Positions 25,185 to 34,046 of a stretch of 64,000 nt of DNA are shown here, piece by piece. The stretch is from Amycolatopsis sp. 2-15 (lineage in GTDB: Bacteria > Actinomycetota > Actinomycetes > Mycobacteriales > Pseudonocardiaceae), in assembly GCF_030285625.1 (NCBI RefSeq), contig NZ_CP127294.1, forward strand, positions 7,968,001-8,032,000, in the 5' to 3' direction. Under the pieces are notes generated by a model. It did not search any database. It was given only the letters and a program-made list of their open reading frames with translations, and was not told the origin of the DNA. A program made the translations under genes and the position numbers. How positions within the stretch are numbered: position 1 is the stretch's first letter; each line of letters begins with the position of its first letter.

Positions 25185-25799
25185 ATGGCCGTGATGTCAC
25201 CGAGAACAGCAGCCGCCCTGCGCGACGGGGACCGCAGCCTGCGCGAGCACCTCATCGCGACGGCCGGCGCGCTCATGGCCGAGGAAGGCGCGGCGAAGCT
25301 GACGGTCCGCGCGATCGCCCGCCGCGCCGGCGTCGCGGACGGCGTGCTGTACAACCACTTCGCTGACAAGGAAGAACTCCTGGCGCACGCCCTGCGCGCC
25401 CACGTCCGCGGCGCCGAACGCGCTCTGGGCGACCTGCCCGTGGCCGGTGACGCCACGGTCGAGGCCAACCTCCGCGCACACCTCGCCTACGGGCTCGCCC
25501 TGCACCGCGCCATCCTGCCCACGTTCGCCGGTCTGCTCGCCCACCCGGTGGTCCTCACCCGCTTCGCGGCCCTCACCCCCACGAACACCGAATGGCGCGA
25601 CCGCCTGCTGACCTACCTCCACGCCGAACGCGACCTCGGCCGCCTCTCCTCCACCGCTCATCTCGACGCCGCCGCGGCCCTGCTCGTCGGCGCCTGCCAC
25701 GAGACGGTGTTCTCCGCCCTGGTCCCCCACGCGGGCCCGGCCCCGGCCCCCTCGCTCGACGACGTGGTGGCGACGGTGCTCGAAGGCATCGGCGCCTGA
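25185..25799 (+). CDS. TetR-family regulator
   Basis: A 204-residue protein with a TetR helix-turn-helix (VRAIARRAGVADGVLYNHFA, about residues 41-60). ATG 25185 is used; GTG 25176 overlaps the methyltransferase stop and is equally possible. It probably represses its own operon through the 28-bp palindrome at 24358-24385. Its end lies three bases from the stop of the convergent MarR gene. Confidence 0.87.
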   Translation: MAVMSPRTAAALRDGDRSLREHLIATAGALMAEEGAAKLTVRAIARRAGVADGVLYNHFADKEELLAHALRAHVRGAERALGDLPVAGDATVEANLRAHLAYGLALHRAILPTFAGLLAHPVVLTRFAALTPTNTEWRDRLLTYLHAERDLGRLSSTAHLDAAAALLVGACHETVFSALVPHAGPAPAPSLDDVVATVLEGIGA

Positions 25800-25802
25800 G
25801 AA

Positions 25803-26225
25803 TCACCCCGCCGTAGCCACCAGGAGACTCGCCAGCTGAGCCAAGCGGGTGCGTTGCGCCTCGGTGAGACCGGCCGCGAGCGCTTCCAGCCGGCGCCCCA
25901 CCGCCGCCTCGCCCTCGCGCGCCAGGGTGTGGCCGTCGGCGGTGCGCGCCACGAGCACCGCGCGGCCGTCGTGGGGGGCCGGGGTGCACTGGATCCAGGC
26001 CGCGGCGTTCGGCGCCGGTGACGAGGCCGTGGTGCTCGACTTGTCGAGCTCGAGGTGGCGCGCGAGTTCCTGCATGCCGGGCGTGCGGTCGCGCAGGATG
26101 CCGAGGAGGCGCAGCTGCACGAGCGACAGGCCGTGCTCGGCGGCGACGGGGGCGAGCTCGCCCTGGACCAGGAAGGACAGCCGCGCCAGGCCGTCGACGA
26201 GGCCCAGGTCCGATGGTTGCTCCAT
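25803..26225 (-). CDS. MarR-family regulator with a frame-scrambled recognition segment
   Basis: A 140-residue MarR-type protein. The N-terminal helices (LVDGLARLSFLVQ, LSLVQLRLLGILRDR, MQELARHLELDKSS) and the C-terminal part (TPAPHDGRAVLVARTADG onward) are normal. Between them the codons read ASSPAPNAAAW, which is not MarR-like. In another frame the same bases read GLVTGAERRGL, the family consensus for the recognition helix end and wing. A base missing near 26026-26030 and one extra near 25993-25995 account for this. The protein as encoded probably has a damaged DNA-binding wing, unless the two shifts are sequencing errors. It faces a quinone-oxidoreductase gene with overlapping 5' ends. Confidence 0.75.
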   Translation of the reverse strand: MEQPSDLGLVDGLARLSFLVQGELAPVAAEHGLSLVQLRLLGILRDRTPGMQELARHLELDKSSTTASSPAPNAAAWIQCTPAPHDGRAVLVARTADGHTLAREGEAAVGRRLEALAAGLTEAQRTRLAQLASLLVATAG

Positions 26226-27125
26226 GCGCCCCGCTACGAAGAGCTCGAGACGCCCGAAGCCGGCGGCGGGCAGCTGCTCGCGGAGGTGCTCGCGGCCGGG
26301 CTGCACCCGCGCGTGCGGTCCGGCGCGGGCGGCACGCACTACACCGGTGACGGGCGGCTGCCGATGGTCCCGGGCGTCGACGGAGTGGGCCGGCTGCCCG
26401 ACGGCAGGCGCGTGTACTTCGTCGCCGGCGACGACGGGCCGGGGACGATGGCCGAGCGCGCGGTGCTCGATCCGCGGCGGGCGGTGGAACTGCCCGAAGC
26501 GGCCGACGCGGTGGCGGTCGCCGCCGCGATGAACCCGGCGACGTCGTCGTGGGTGGCGTTGCGGCGGCGGGTCGATTTCGAGCCGGGGCAGAGCGTGCTG
26601 GTGCTCGGCGCGACGGGCGACGCCGGGCGGCTGGCCGTGGAGGTCGCGCGGCACCTGGGGGCGAGCGAGATCGTCGCGGTCGGGCGGGATCCGCGGCGGC
26701 TGGAGCTGATCACCGGGCTCGGTGCGACCCGCGTAGTTTCCACCGCCGACGCGGACAAGCTCACCGCGGACGTCGACGTCGTGCTCGACTACACGTGGGG
26801 CGCCCCGGCCGAGCTGGCCATGCGGGCGCTCGTCACCCACCGCACCGAGCGCAGCAAACCGCTGGCCTGGGTGCAGATGGGCTCCCCCGCCGGCGCCGAC
26901 GTCACGCTGCCCTCGGCCCTGCTGCGCGCGGCGAACCTGCGGATCATGGGCAGTGGTCAGGGTTCGCTGACCACGGCCGGGATCGTCGCCGAACTGCCGG
27001 CACTGCTCGACGAGCTCGCCGCCGGCACCTTCGGTACCGCCGCGAAGGCCATCCCGCTCGCGGAGGTCGAGGACACCTGGACGGCACCGTCCGACCCCGG
27101 CGAGCGGATCGTCTTCACACCCTGA
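26217..27125 (+). CDS. zinc-free MDR-family oxidoreductase (quinone-reductase-like)
   Basis: About 302 residues. The N-terminal domain begins LLHAPRYEELETPEAGGG and includes LHPRVRSGAGGTHY; the Rossmann domain has VLGATGDAGRLAVEVARHLGA and VAVGRDPRRLE. No catalytic zinc cysteines are seen, so it groups with NADPH:quinone oxidoreductases. No ATG exists at the expected place; TTG 26217 is the best start and lies inside the first codons of the divergent MarR gene, so the 5' end is uncertain. It overlaps the convergent GH15 gene by 11 bases. The MarR neighbour is its probable regulator. Confidence 0.8.
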   Translation: MLHAPRYEELETPEAGGGQLLAEVLAAGLHPRVRSGAGGTHYTGDGRLPMVPGVDGVGRLPDGRRVYFVAGDDGPGTMAERAVLDPRRAVELPEAADAVAVAAAMNPATSSWVALRRRVDFEPGQSVLVLGATGDAGRLAVEVARHLGASEIVAVGRDPRRLELITGLGATRVVSTADADKLTADVDVVLDYTWGAPAELAMRALVTHRTERSKPLAWVQMGSPAGADVTLPSALLRAANLRIMGSGQGSLTTAGIVAELPALLDELAAGTFGTAAKAIPLAEVEDTWTAPSDPGERIVFTP

Positions 27126-29001
27126 GCCCGCCGAGCTGGACACTGTGGACACTGACGGCACGGTGGACCGCACCCGGCTCGGCCCGGTCGAGGGCCGCGT
27201 CCAGCGTGAGCGCCGCGTCGATCAGCGCGAGGTGCGTGAAGGCCTGCGGGAAGTTGCCGATCTGCTCACCGGTCAGGGCGATCTCCTCGGAGTACAGCCC
27301 GACGTGGTTGGCGTAGGTCAGCATCTTCTCGAACGCCTGCCGCGCCTGGTCGAGGCGCCCGGCGCGGGCCAATGCGCCGACCCAGGTGAAGCTGCACAAG
27401 GAGAACGTGCCCTCGGAGCCGCGCAGGCCGTCGGGCGAGGCGCCGGGGTCGTAGCGGTAGACGAGGCTGTCGGTCACGAGTTCGGACTCCATCGCGTCCA
27501 AAGTGGACAGCCACATGGGGTCGCGCGGGGCGATGAAGCCGGCCATGGGCATACGCAGGAGCGAGGAGTCGAGCACGTCGGTGTCGTAGTGCTGCACGAA
27601 GGCCTTCCGCGTGGTGTTCCAGCCGCGGGCCATGATCTGCTCGTAGATGCGGTCGCGCGCGTCGCGCCAGCGGTCGACCTGCGCGGGGCGGCCGTGTTCG
27701 GACGCCAACCGGATGCCGCGGTCGAGGGCGACCCAGCACATCAGGCGCCCGTAGGTGAAGGCCTGGCGGCCGCCGCGTGTCTCCCAGATGCCCTCCTCGG
27801 GCTGGTCCCAGTGTTCGGTGACCCAGTCGAGCACGCCGGCCAGTCCCGCCCAGCCGCGGTGGGGCACGGTCAGCCCGGCGAGGTCGGCGACGTACAGGCT
27901 GTCGAGCGCTTCGCCGTAGATGTCGAGCTGCAGCTGCTCGGCCGCGCCGTTGCCGACTCGCACGGGACGCGAGCCGCGATAGCCGGACCAGTGCTCCAGC
28001 AGGTCTTCCTTCAAGTCGGACGAGCCGTCGATGCGGTACATGATGTTGAGCGGCCGGCCCTCCCCCGCGCCGCCCTCACGGATCCGCCGGCCCAGCCACG
28101 CACCGAACTGCTCGGCCTCCTCGACGAAACCGAGGCCCAGCAACGCATACACGGAGAACGACGCGTCGCGCACCCACGTGTAGCGGTAGTCCCAGTTGCG
28201 TTCGCCGCCCACCTGCTCCGGCAGCCCCATCGTCGGCGCGGCGACGAGCCCGCCGGTCGGCGCGTACGTCATCAGCTTCAACGTGATCGCCGCGCGCTCG
28301 ACGATCTCGCGCCAGCGGCCGCGGTAGGTCGAGCGCGCGAGCCAGGACCGCCAGAACGCCACGGTCTCGTCGAACAGCCGCTCCACCTCGGCCACGCGAA
28401 TCTCCCGCGGCCGGCCCTCGGCCGCCGACTCCAGCACCAGCCCGCGCACCTGCCCGGCGGTGAGGGTGACCGTGCCGCGCACGTCGCCGTCGTGGATCTG
28501 CGCCTCGGCCAGCCGCTCGTCGTCGGGCTCGCGCACCACGTGCAGCGTGAGCGCCACGTCGTCGGTCGAGAAGACCACGCCGCCCGCGCTCACGTCGACC
28601 GTGTGCGGCACCCGCCCGTAGCCGAACCGCGGCGCCACCTCCAGCTCGAACTTCATTCGCCCGCGCACACACCGCAGCAGCCGCACCAGCCGGTGGTTGT
28701 CCGTGGCGCGTTCGTCCAGCGGCGGCATGAAGTCGACGACCTCGCCCACGCCGTCGGCAGTGAAGAACCGTGTGATGAGCGCCGCGGTGTCCGGGTGGTA
28801 CATCTGCTTCGTCTCGTACTCCGTGCCCACGGGGTGCACGCTGAACCGCCCGCCGCGCTCGTCGTCGAGCAACGCGCCGAACACGCTCGGCGAGTCGAAG
28901 CGCGGACAGCAGAACCAGTCGACGGACCCGTCGGTGGTGATCAGCGCCGCCGTCTGCAGGTCGCCCACCATCCCGTGATCGGCGATCGCGGTCTCGGTCA
29001 T
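27115..29001 (-). CDS. GH15-family glucoamylase/trehalase-like enzyme
   Basis: A 628-residue cytoplasmic protein with an N-terminal beta-sandwich (ADHGMVGDLQTAALITTDGS, then WFCCPRFDSPSVFGALLD) and an alpha/alpha barrel with GLPEQVGGERNWDYRYTWVR and the EEIALTGEQIGNFPQAFTH segment holding a catalytic Glu. This matches the mycobacterial/actinobacterial GH15 group that includes trehalase. ATG 29001 has GGGAGG upstream. It is divergent from an MFS pump gene. Confidence 0.9.
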   Translation of the reverse strand: MTETAIADHGMVGDLQTAALITTDGSVDWFCCPRFDSPSVFGALLDDERGGRFSVHPVGTEYETKQMYHPDTAALITRFFTADGVGEVVDFMPPLDERATDNHRLVRLLRCVRGRMKFELEVAPRFGYGRVPHTVDVSAGGVVFSTDDVALTLHVVREPDDERLAEAQIHDGDVRGTVTLTAGQVRGLVLESAAEGRPREIRVAEVERLFDETVAFWRSWLARSTYRGRWREIVERAAITLKLMTYAPTGGLVAAPTMGLPEQVGGERNWDYRYTWVRDASFSVYALLGLGFVEEAEQFGAWLGRRIREGGAGEGRPLNIMYRIDGSSDLKEDLLEHWSGYRGSRPVRVGNGAAEQLQLDIYGEALDSLYVADLAGLTVPHRGWAGLAGVLDWVTEHWDQPEEGIWETRGGRQAFTYGRLMCWVALDRGIRLASEHGRPAQVDRWRDARDRIYEQIMARGWNTTRKAFVQHYDTDVLDSSLLRMPMAGFIAPRDPMWLSTLDAMESELVTDSLVYRYDPGASPDGLRGSEGTFSLCSFTWVGALARAGRLDQARQAFEKMLTYANHVGLYSEEIALTGEQIGNFPQAFTHLALIDAALTLDAALDRAEPGAVHRAVSVHSVQLGGLRV

Positions 29002-29140
29002 GGCCCGCCTCCCTCGGCCGGACACCGGGGGCCCGCCCGGTGCCAGCGTCCGGTGAGCGGGGCTCCGGCGGGTCATCCGCAACAGGTGATGCCGTCGCCG
29101 CCGCGGCTTCGCAAGGTGGGGCATCGAGGAGAGGGCCCCG

Positions 29141-30580
29141 ATGGCCACGGGATCGAAGAGCGTCTCCGCTTCCGCCGTCGTGCTGCCGCTCGCGCTCGGG
29201 CAGTTCATCGCGAGCTACGCGGCGACGAACATGAACGTGGCGATCAGCACGATCGCCGACGACATCGGCACGTCGGTCATCAGTATCCAGACGGCGATCA
29301 CGCTGTTCACGCTCACGATGGCCGCGCTGATGATCCCGGGCAGCAAGCTCACGGACTTCCTCGGCCGCAAGGTCTGTTTCATCGCGGGCCTCGTGATCTA
29401 CGGCTCGGGCGCGCTGCTGGCGTCGTTCGCGCAGGGCATCGGGCTGCTGATCGTGGGGTACTCGCTGCTGGAGGGCATCGGGTCGGCGCTGCTGATCCCG
29501 CCGATCTACATCCTCATCACGGTGGTGTTCGAGGACGTGAGCGCCCGCGCCCGCAACTTCGGGATCGTGAGCGGGGCGGCGGGGCTCGGCGCGGCGGCGG
29601 GGCCGCTGCTGGGCGGCCTGATCACGAGCTACCTCGGCTGGCGGACGTCGTTCCTCTTCCAGGTGGCCGTGATCGTGCTGATCATCGTCCTCGCCCTGCG
29701 TATCGTCGACCCACCGCTGGCCGAGCGGCCGCCGCACTTCGACGTTTGGGGCGCGGTGCTGTCGGCGGCCGGGCTGTTCTTCGTGGTCTTCGGCGTGCTG
29801 CAGAGCTCCACCTACGGGTGGCTCAAGTCGCGGGAGGACTTCACGATCGGCGGCACGGTGGTGATCCCGACGGGCGGCATGTCGCCGGTGTGGATCTACG
29901 TCGCGATCGGGGCCGTGCTGCTGGCGATCTTCTTCCTGCACCTGCGGCGCGTGGAGCACGCGGGGCGCGCCCCGCTGTTCTCGCTGAAGATCTTCCGCAG
30001 CAAGGCCTCGAACCTCGGGCTGGTGACCCAGGTGCTGCAGTGGCTGGTCATGCAGGGCTCTTTCTTCGTGACGTCGGTGTTCCTGCAGCAGATCCGCGGC
30101 TTCAGCGCGATCGAGACGGGGCTGGTGCTCGTGCCCGCCACCATCGGCATCCTCGCCGCGTCGGCTCTCGCGGGACGGATGTCGCGGCGCCACTCGTTGC
30201 GCAGGCTGATCCGGGCCGGCTTCACCGCCACGACGCTGGGCCTGGTGCTGATGCTGCTGCTGGTGCGGGAGGACTCGAGCGTCTGGACGTTCACGCCCGG
30301 GCTGTTGCTGATGGGCATCGGGGTCGGCGTGATGCTGACGGCGTCGGTCAACCTCGTGCAGTCGAGCTCCCCGGAGGAGTTGCAGGGCGACATCTCGGGT
30401 GTCTCGCGCAGCGTGTCGAACCTCGGCTCGTCATTGGGCACCGCGCTGGTCGGCTCCGTGCTCGCCGGTGCGGCCGTCCCGGGCAACGGGCCGTTCGGCA
30501 TCGCCCTGATCATGCTCGTGTGCCTCGGTCTCGTCGGTGTCGTCACGGCCCTGCTGATCCCGCGGCGCGCGCAGCGCTGA
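29141..30580 (+). CDS. MFS drug transporter, DHA2 (14-helix) type
   Basis: A 479-residue transporter with about 14 hydrophobic helices. The MFS loop motif appears as KLTDFLGRKVCF and the motif C region as GIVSGAAGLGAAAGPLLGG followed by the YLGWRTSFLFQV segment typical of EmrB/QacA exporters. ATG 29141 has GGAGAGGG before it. Its last 150 bases are overlapped on the other strand by the ion-channel gene. The substrate is unknown. Confidence 0.9.
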   Translation: MATGSKSVSASAVVLPLALGQFIASYAATNMNVAISTIADDIGTSVISIQTAITLFTLTMAALMIPGSKLTDFLGRKVCFIAGLVIYGSGALLASFAQGIGLLIVGYSLLEGIGSALLIPPIYILITVVFEDVSARARNFGIVSGAAGLGAAAGPLLGGLITSYLGWRTSFLFQVAVIVLIIVLALRIVDPPLAERPPHFDVWGAVLSAAGLFFVVFGVLQSSTYGWLKSREDFTIGGTVVIPTGGMSPVWIYVAIGAVLLAIFFLHLRRVEHAGRAPLFSLKIFRSKASNLGLVTQVLQWLVMQGSFFVTSVFLQQIRGFSAIETGLVLVPATIGILAASALAGRMSRRHSLRRLIRAGFTATTLGLVLMLLLVREDSSVWTFTPGLLLMGIGVGVMLTASVNLVQSSSPEELQGDISGVSRSVSNLGSSLGTALVGSVLAGAAVPGNGPFGIALIMLVCLGLVGVVTALLIPRRAQR

Positions 30581-31096
30581 AGGTAAGGCCAGTCCCTCGA
30601 TCGGACTTGAGCGGCGGCGCTGCACGGCCGTCACGATCACCCGCAACGCGACGCCCACCACCAGCAGGTCGGCGAGCATCTGCGCGGTGACCAGCAGGCG
30701 CGCGCCCTGGGTCAGGGGCGTGATGTCGCCGAACCCGACCGTCGCGAACACGGTGACCACGAAATACAGCGAATCGGTGCGGGTCAGCGGCGCGCCGAAG
30801 GTCTCGGGCCGGTTGTAGGCCAGCACGTAGTAGACGTTGGCGAACACCAGGAGGAACAGCGGCACCACGAGCGCGAGCGCCTGGATCCCCTGCAGCGCCG
30901 GGCGCGAGGAACGCAGGATCATCCGGGCCTCGACCACGACGAGGACCACGACCAGCATGACCCCGACGACCAGTCCGACGATCGTCCACGCGTCGAGCTG
31001 CCGATCCACCGGGAGCAGGTAGTACACCGCGACGAGCGTGGCCACCGTCAGCACGGGGCGCAGCACACCCGGGCCGAGCAACTGCCGCGCCTTCAC
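30431..31096 (-). CDS. two-pore-helix potassium-channel-like protein
   Basis: A 221-residue membrane protein with four hydrophobic segments and the K+-selectivity filter TVGFGDITP in SLYFVVTVFATVGFGDITP. GTG 31096 overlaps the DUF2252 stop (GTGA), so the two are translationally coupled. From about residue 172 the tail is low-complexity and charged and runs antisense across the end of the MFS gene to 30431; the original stop has probably been lost or the tail is not selected. An ion channel activity is supported by the filter; its gating is unknown. Confidence 0.82.
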   Translation of the reverse strand: MKARQLLGPGVLRPVLTVATLVAVYYLLPVDRQLDAWTIVGLVVGVMLVVVLVVVEARMILRSSRPALQGIQALALVVPLFLLVFANVYYVLAYNRPETFGAPLTRTDSLYFVVTVFATVGFGDITPLTQGARLLVTAQMLADLLVVGVALRVIVTAVQRRRSSPIEGLALPSALRAPRDQQGRDDTDETEAHEHDQGDAERPVARDGRTGEHGADQRGAQ

Positions 31097-32508
31097 CGCC
31101 CCGACTCGGCCTTGACCGCACCCGTCTTGATGGCCTTGGTCAACGCCGCGTGGTCCTTCTCGTTCTGGTCGGCGTAGTCGCGTGTGAACTCGGCGATCGC
31201 CTGGTCGAACGAGTCACTCGAGCCGACGTAGGCGCCGATCGCCACGCTGTCGCCGGTGCGGGCGTGGGCGCGCGCGAGCGTCCAAGCGCACAGCATGCCG
31301 TAGGTGCGCAGGTCGCGCGGGTCCATCGACTCGACGTTGGCCGAGCCCTTCCAGTCGCGCAGCTGGCGCAGGTAGAAGTCGCGCGGGCGGTCGTCGGCGC
31401 CGGTCACGTGGACCCAGCCGAGGAAGATGTCACTCACCGTCTGCATCAGCCGCTGACCCACGACCACGCGACGTCCCGCGTTGTCGTAGTCGCTGGGCCC
31501 CGCGAACTCCTCCAGCACCGACGGGCCGGCTTCCTTCGCCTGCAGGAACAACGGGTCGCGGTCGTCGTTGCCGAGCATGAGGACCATCCAGCACCGCGTG
31601 CCGACGCTGCCGACGCCCACGACCTTGTGCGCCATGTCCACGATCCGGTAGCGGTCCAGCAGCACGCGCCGCTCGGGTTCCAGCGTGGCGCGGTAGGCCT
31701 GCAGGATCGAGCCCAGCTGCTCGCGCACCTCGTCCGCGCCCGTCTTGGTGCGCGCCAGCTCGTCGAGGGGCAGCACGATCGGCGGGTCGGGCTTGATGCG
31801 CACCGTGCCTTCGGCGACCGACGTGAAGCGGCGCAGCGCGCCGAGGTTGTCGTGCGCTTGAGCCGAGGCCATGCCCTTCTCGATCATCCGGCGCCGGCGC
31901 CCGCGCAGGCGGTCGGCGTAGAGGGCCTTCACCTGATCGACGTCGGCATGGGCGTACCAGACGTCGAGCGCGGTGCGCTCGCCGAACTCCCGCATCGCCT
32001 CGCGGTACTGCGCGACCGTCCCGACCACCACGCCGCGGATTTGGCGAGCGGAGAACCCGTTGTCCCGGCTCGCGATCTCGAGGCTCGCCGCGAGGCGCTT
32101 CACGTCCCACTCCCACGGGCCGGGCAACGTCTCGTCGAAGTCGTTGATGTCGAACACGAGCTTGCGTTCCGGCGAGGCGAACACGCCGAAGTTCATCAGG
32201 TGCGCGTCGCCGCACGCCTGCACCCGAAGCCCGCTCACCGCCGTGCCGGAAAGGTCGCTCGCCATCGGCAGCGCGGCCCCGCGGAAGTAGGTGAACGGCG
32301 ATACCGCCATGCGCCCGTAGCGAATCGGCAGCAGCTCCTTGACGCGCGTTGCGTCCTGGCGGGCGAGCAGTTCCAGTGGATCCGGGCGGCCGCGTTCTCG
32401 CGTGAACCCGGCGTGGCTCGACCGCGGAGCGGCCGCACGGGCCGCCTTGCCCCGGGCGATCCGGTCTTCCCGGGATTCGACCGGCGAACGTCGTGACGTG
32501 AGCACCAT
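31093..32508 (-). CDS. DUF2252-family protein (kinase-like fold)
   Basis: A 471-residue protein with the family segments VSPFTYFRGAALPMA, QACGDAHLMNFGVFA, VFDINDFDETLPGPWEWD and KVVGVGSVGTRC. The GDxHxxN and DxxD pieces resemble the catalytic and metal-binding loops of aminoglycoside-kinase-like folds. Function is not established. ATG 32508 faces the diacylglycerol-kinase-like gene across a 112-bp gap with a 16-bp palindrome. Its stop overlaps the channel gene start. Confidence 0.88.
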   Translation of the reverse strand: MVLTSRRSPVESREDRIARGKAARAAAPRSSHAGFTRERGRPDPLELLARQDATRVKELLPIRYGRMAVSPFTYFRGAALPMASDLSGTAVSGLRVQACGDAHLMNFGVFASPERKLVFDINDFDETLPGPWEWDVKRLAASLEIASRDNGFSARQIRGVVVGTVAQYREAMREFGERTALDVWYAHADVDQVKALYADRLRGRRRRMIEKGMASAQAHDNLGALRRFTSVAEGTVRIKPDPPIVLPLDELARTKTGADEVREQLGSILQAYRATLEPERRVLLDRYRIVDMAHKVVGVGSVGTRCWMVLMLGNDDRDPLFLQAKEAGPSVLEEFAGPSDYDNAGRRVVVGQRLMQTVSDIFLGWVHVTGADDRPRDFYLRQLRDWKGSANVESMDPRDLRTYGMLCAWTLARAHARTGDSVAIGAYVGSSDSFDQAIAEFTRDYADQNEKDHAALTKAIKTGAVKAESGR

Positions 32509-32519
32509 CGAGGCAGCTT

Positions 32520-32535
32520 CACCCGCCGGCGGGTG
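32520..32535. promoter_or_regulatory. CACCCGCCGGCGGGTG perfect palindrome
   Basis: A 16-bp perfect palindrome 12 bp upstream of the DUF2252 start, in the divergent gap to the kinase gene. Operator or cruciform; no regulator is adjacent. Confidence 0.3.
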
Positions 32536-32620
32536 CCTTTCCTCCCCCGCACGGGGTGAGACGAGGCATCATCCGGACGGGGTGACGACACGGGGCCGCG
32601 CGCCCACGCAGAGTCGGCGC

Positions 32621-33955
32621 ATGACCGGCCCTGCTCCGTCGCTCGCCCGGCGCGCGTGCGCGCTGGGCGCCCTCCTCGCACTGGCCGCCGCGATCGTCGT
32701 GGCGGTGCTCGCGGCGGTCCGCAACCCGGGGCAGCTGGTGCTCGCCGTGGTGCTGCTGGTGATCGCCACGATCGCGGCCTGGGCGGCACTGGTCCGCCAC
32801 GGGATCGCGCGGATCGTGCTCGCCGTCGTGGCCGTCCTCGCGCTCGCCGCCGTCGCCCTGCTGCCGGACCTGCGCACGTTCGTGGTGCTGCCGCTGGTCC
32901 TCGGGCTGATGGTGCTCGCGGCGCTGGCCGCCCGGGTGGCGATCGGCCACGATCTGGCCCGCCGCGCCCGGGCCGACCGCGTCGGCCCGGCACGCCACGG
33001 CGTGCTGCTGATGAACCCCCGCTCCGGCGGCGGGAAGGTGGCGCAGTTCGACCTCGAACGCGAGGCACGCGAACGCGGCGTCACCCCCGTGGTGCTGCGC
33101 CGCGGCGACGACCTGCGGGCGCTCGCAGAAGAGGCGGCGAAGCACGCGGACGTGCTCGGGATGGCCGGCGGCGACGGCTCCCAGGCGCTGGTCGCCGACG
33201 TCGCGCGCCGCCACGGCCTGCCGTACGTCTGTGTGCCCGCCGGCACGCGCAACCACTTCGCCCTCGACCTCGGACTCGACCGTGACAACGTGACCGCCGC
33301 CCTCGACGCGTACGGCGAAGCGGCCGAGCACCGCATCGACCTCGCGCTGATCGGCGACCGGGTGTTCGTGAACAACGCCTCGCTCGGCGTCTACGCCACG
33401 GTGGTCCAGTCGCCGGGCTACCGCGACGCCAAAGTGTCGACGGTCGCCGGGCAGCTGCCGCAGCTGCTGGGCCCCGAGTCCGAGCACTTCGACCTCCAGT
33501 ACCGCGTGCCCGGCGACGACGACCGTCCGCCGGCCGACATCGTGCTGGTGTCCAACGGCGCCTACCGCCTCGACCGCCTCAGCGGCTTCGGCTCGCGCGA
33601 ACGGCTCGACAGCGGCTCGCTCGGCATCGTCACCGTGAGCGTCGACCGGGCGCGCGACCTTCCGGCGCTGGTCACCGCGGAGCTCACCGGCCAGCTCGCC
33701 CGCTACCCCGGCTACCGGGCGTGGCAGGCCGAAGAGTTCGTAGTGACCTCGGGACAGTCCCTTGTGGACATCGGGGTCGACGGTGAGGCGCTTCAGCTGG
33801 AACCGCCGCTGCGGTTCCGCACGCTGCCCGGCGCGCTGCGCGTCCGCGTGCCGCTGGACGCGCCCGGCGTCGCCCCCGCCGCGGCCACGCCCCAGGGCAT
33901 GGGCGAGGCGGTGCGCGTGCTGCTCCGGGTGCTCGCCGGACGGCCGGCCCGCTGA
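32621..33955 (+). CDS. diacylglycerol/sphingosine-kinase-like lipid kinase with N-terminal membrane domain
   Basis: A 444-residue protein. Residues 1-115 hold three or four membrane helices; then a DAGK catalytic domain with LLMNPRSGGGK, MAGGDGSQALVADVA and PAGTRNHFALDLGLD (glycine-rich nucleotide loop), and a second lobe with the VFVNNASLGVYA segment. It should phosphorylate a lipid at the inner membrane leaflet. ATG 32621 is preceded only by a weak GAG; the frame is open upstream. Lipid kinase genes with membrane domains fused are less usual than soluble DgkB. Confidence 0.87.
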   Translation: MTGPAPSLARRACALGALLALAAAIVVAVLAAVRNPGQLVLAVVLLVIATIAAWAALVRHGIARIVLAVVAVLALAAVALLPDLRTFVVLPLVLGLMVLAALAARVAIGHDLARRARADRVGPARHGVLLMNPRSGGGKVAQFDLEREARERGVTPVVLRRGDDLRALAEEAAKHADVLGMAGGDGSQALVADVARRHGLPYVCVPAGTRNHFALDLGLDRDNVTAALDAYGEAAEHRIDLALIGDRVFVNNASLGVYATVVQSPGYRDAKVSTVAGQLPQLLGPESEHFDLQYRVPGDDDRPPADIVLVSNGAYRLDRLSGFGSRERLDSGSLGIVTVSVDRARDLPALVTAELTGQLARYPGYRAWQAEEFVVTSGQSLVDIGVDGEALQLEPPLRFRTLPGALRVRVPLDAPGVAPAAATPQGMGEAVRVLLRVLAGRPAR

Positions 33956-34046
33956 CGTCCGGAATGGACGGTTTCATCCGCACGGGGCGAAGCGCCCGCG
34001 AGCCACGCCGTCGAAGATGTCCGCGGCCAGGAGAAGGGATCCGACC

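Noticed and set aside
27145..30690. A 1181-codon open frame on the + strand, antisense to the GH15 gene and out of frame with the MFS gene.
   Set aside because: It is Arg/Ala/Gly/His-rich with no domain, and spans two well-supported genes. High GC keeps shadow frames open.
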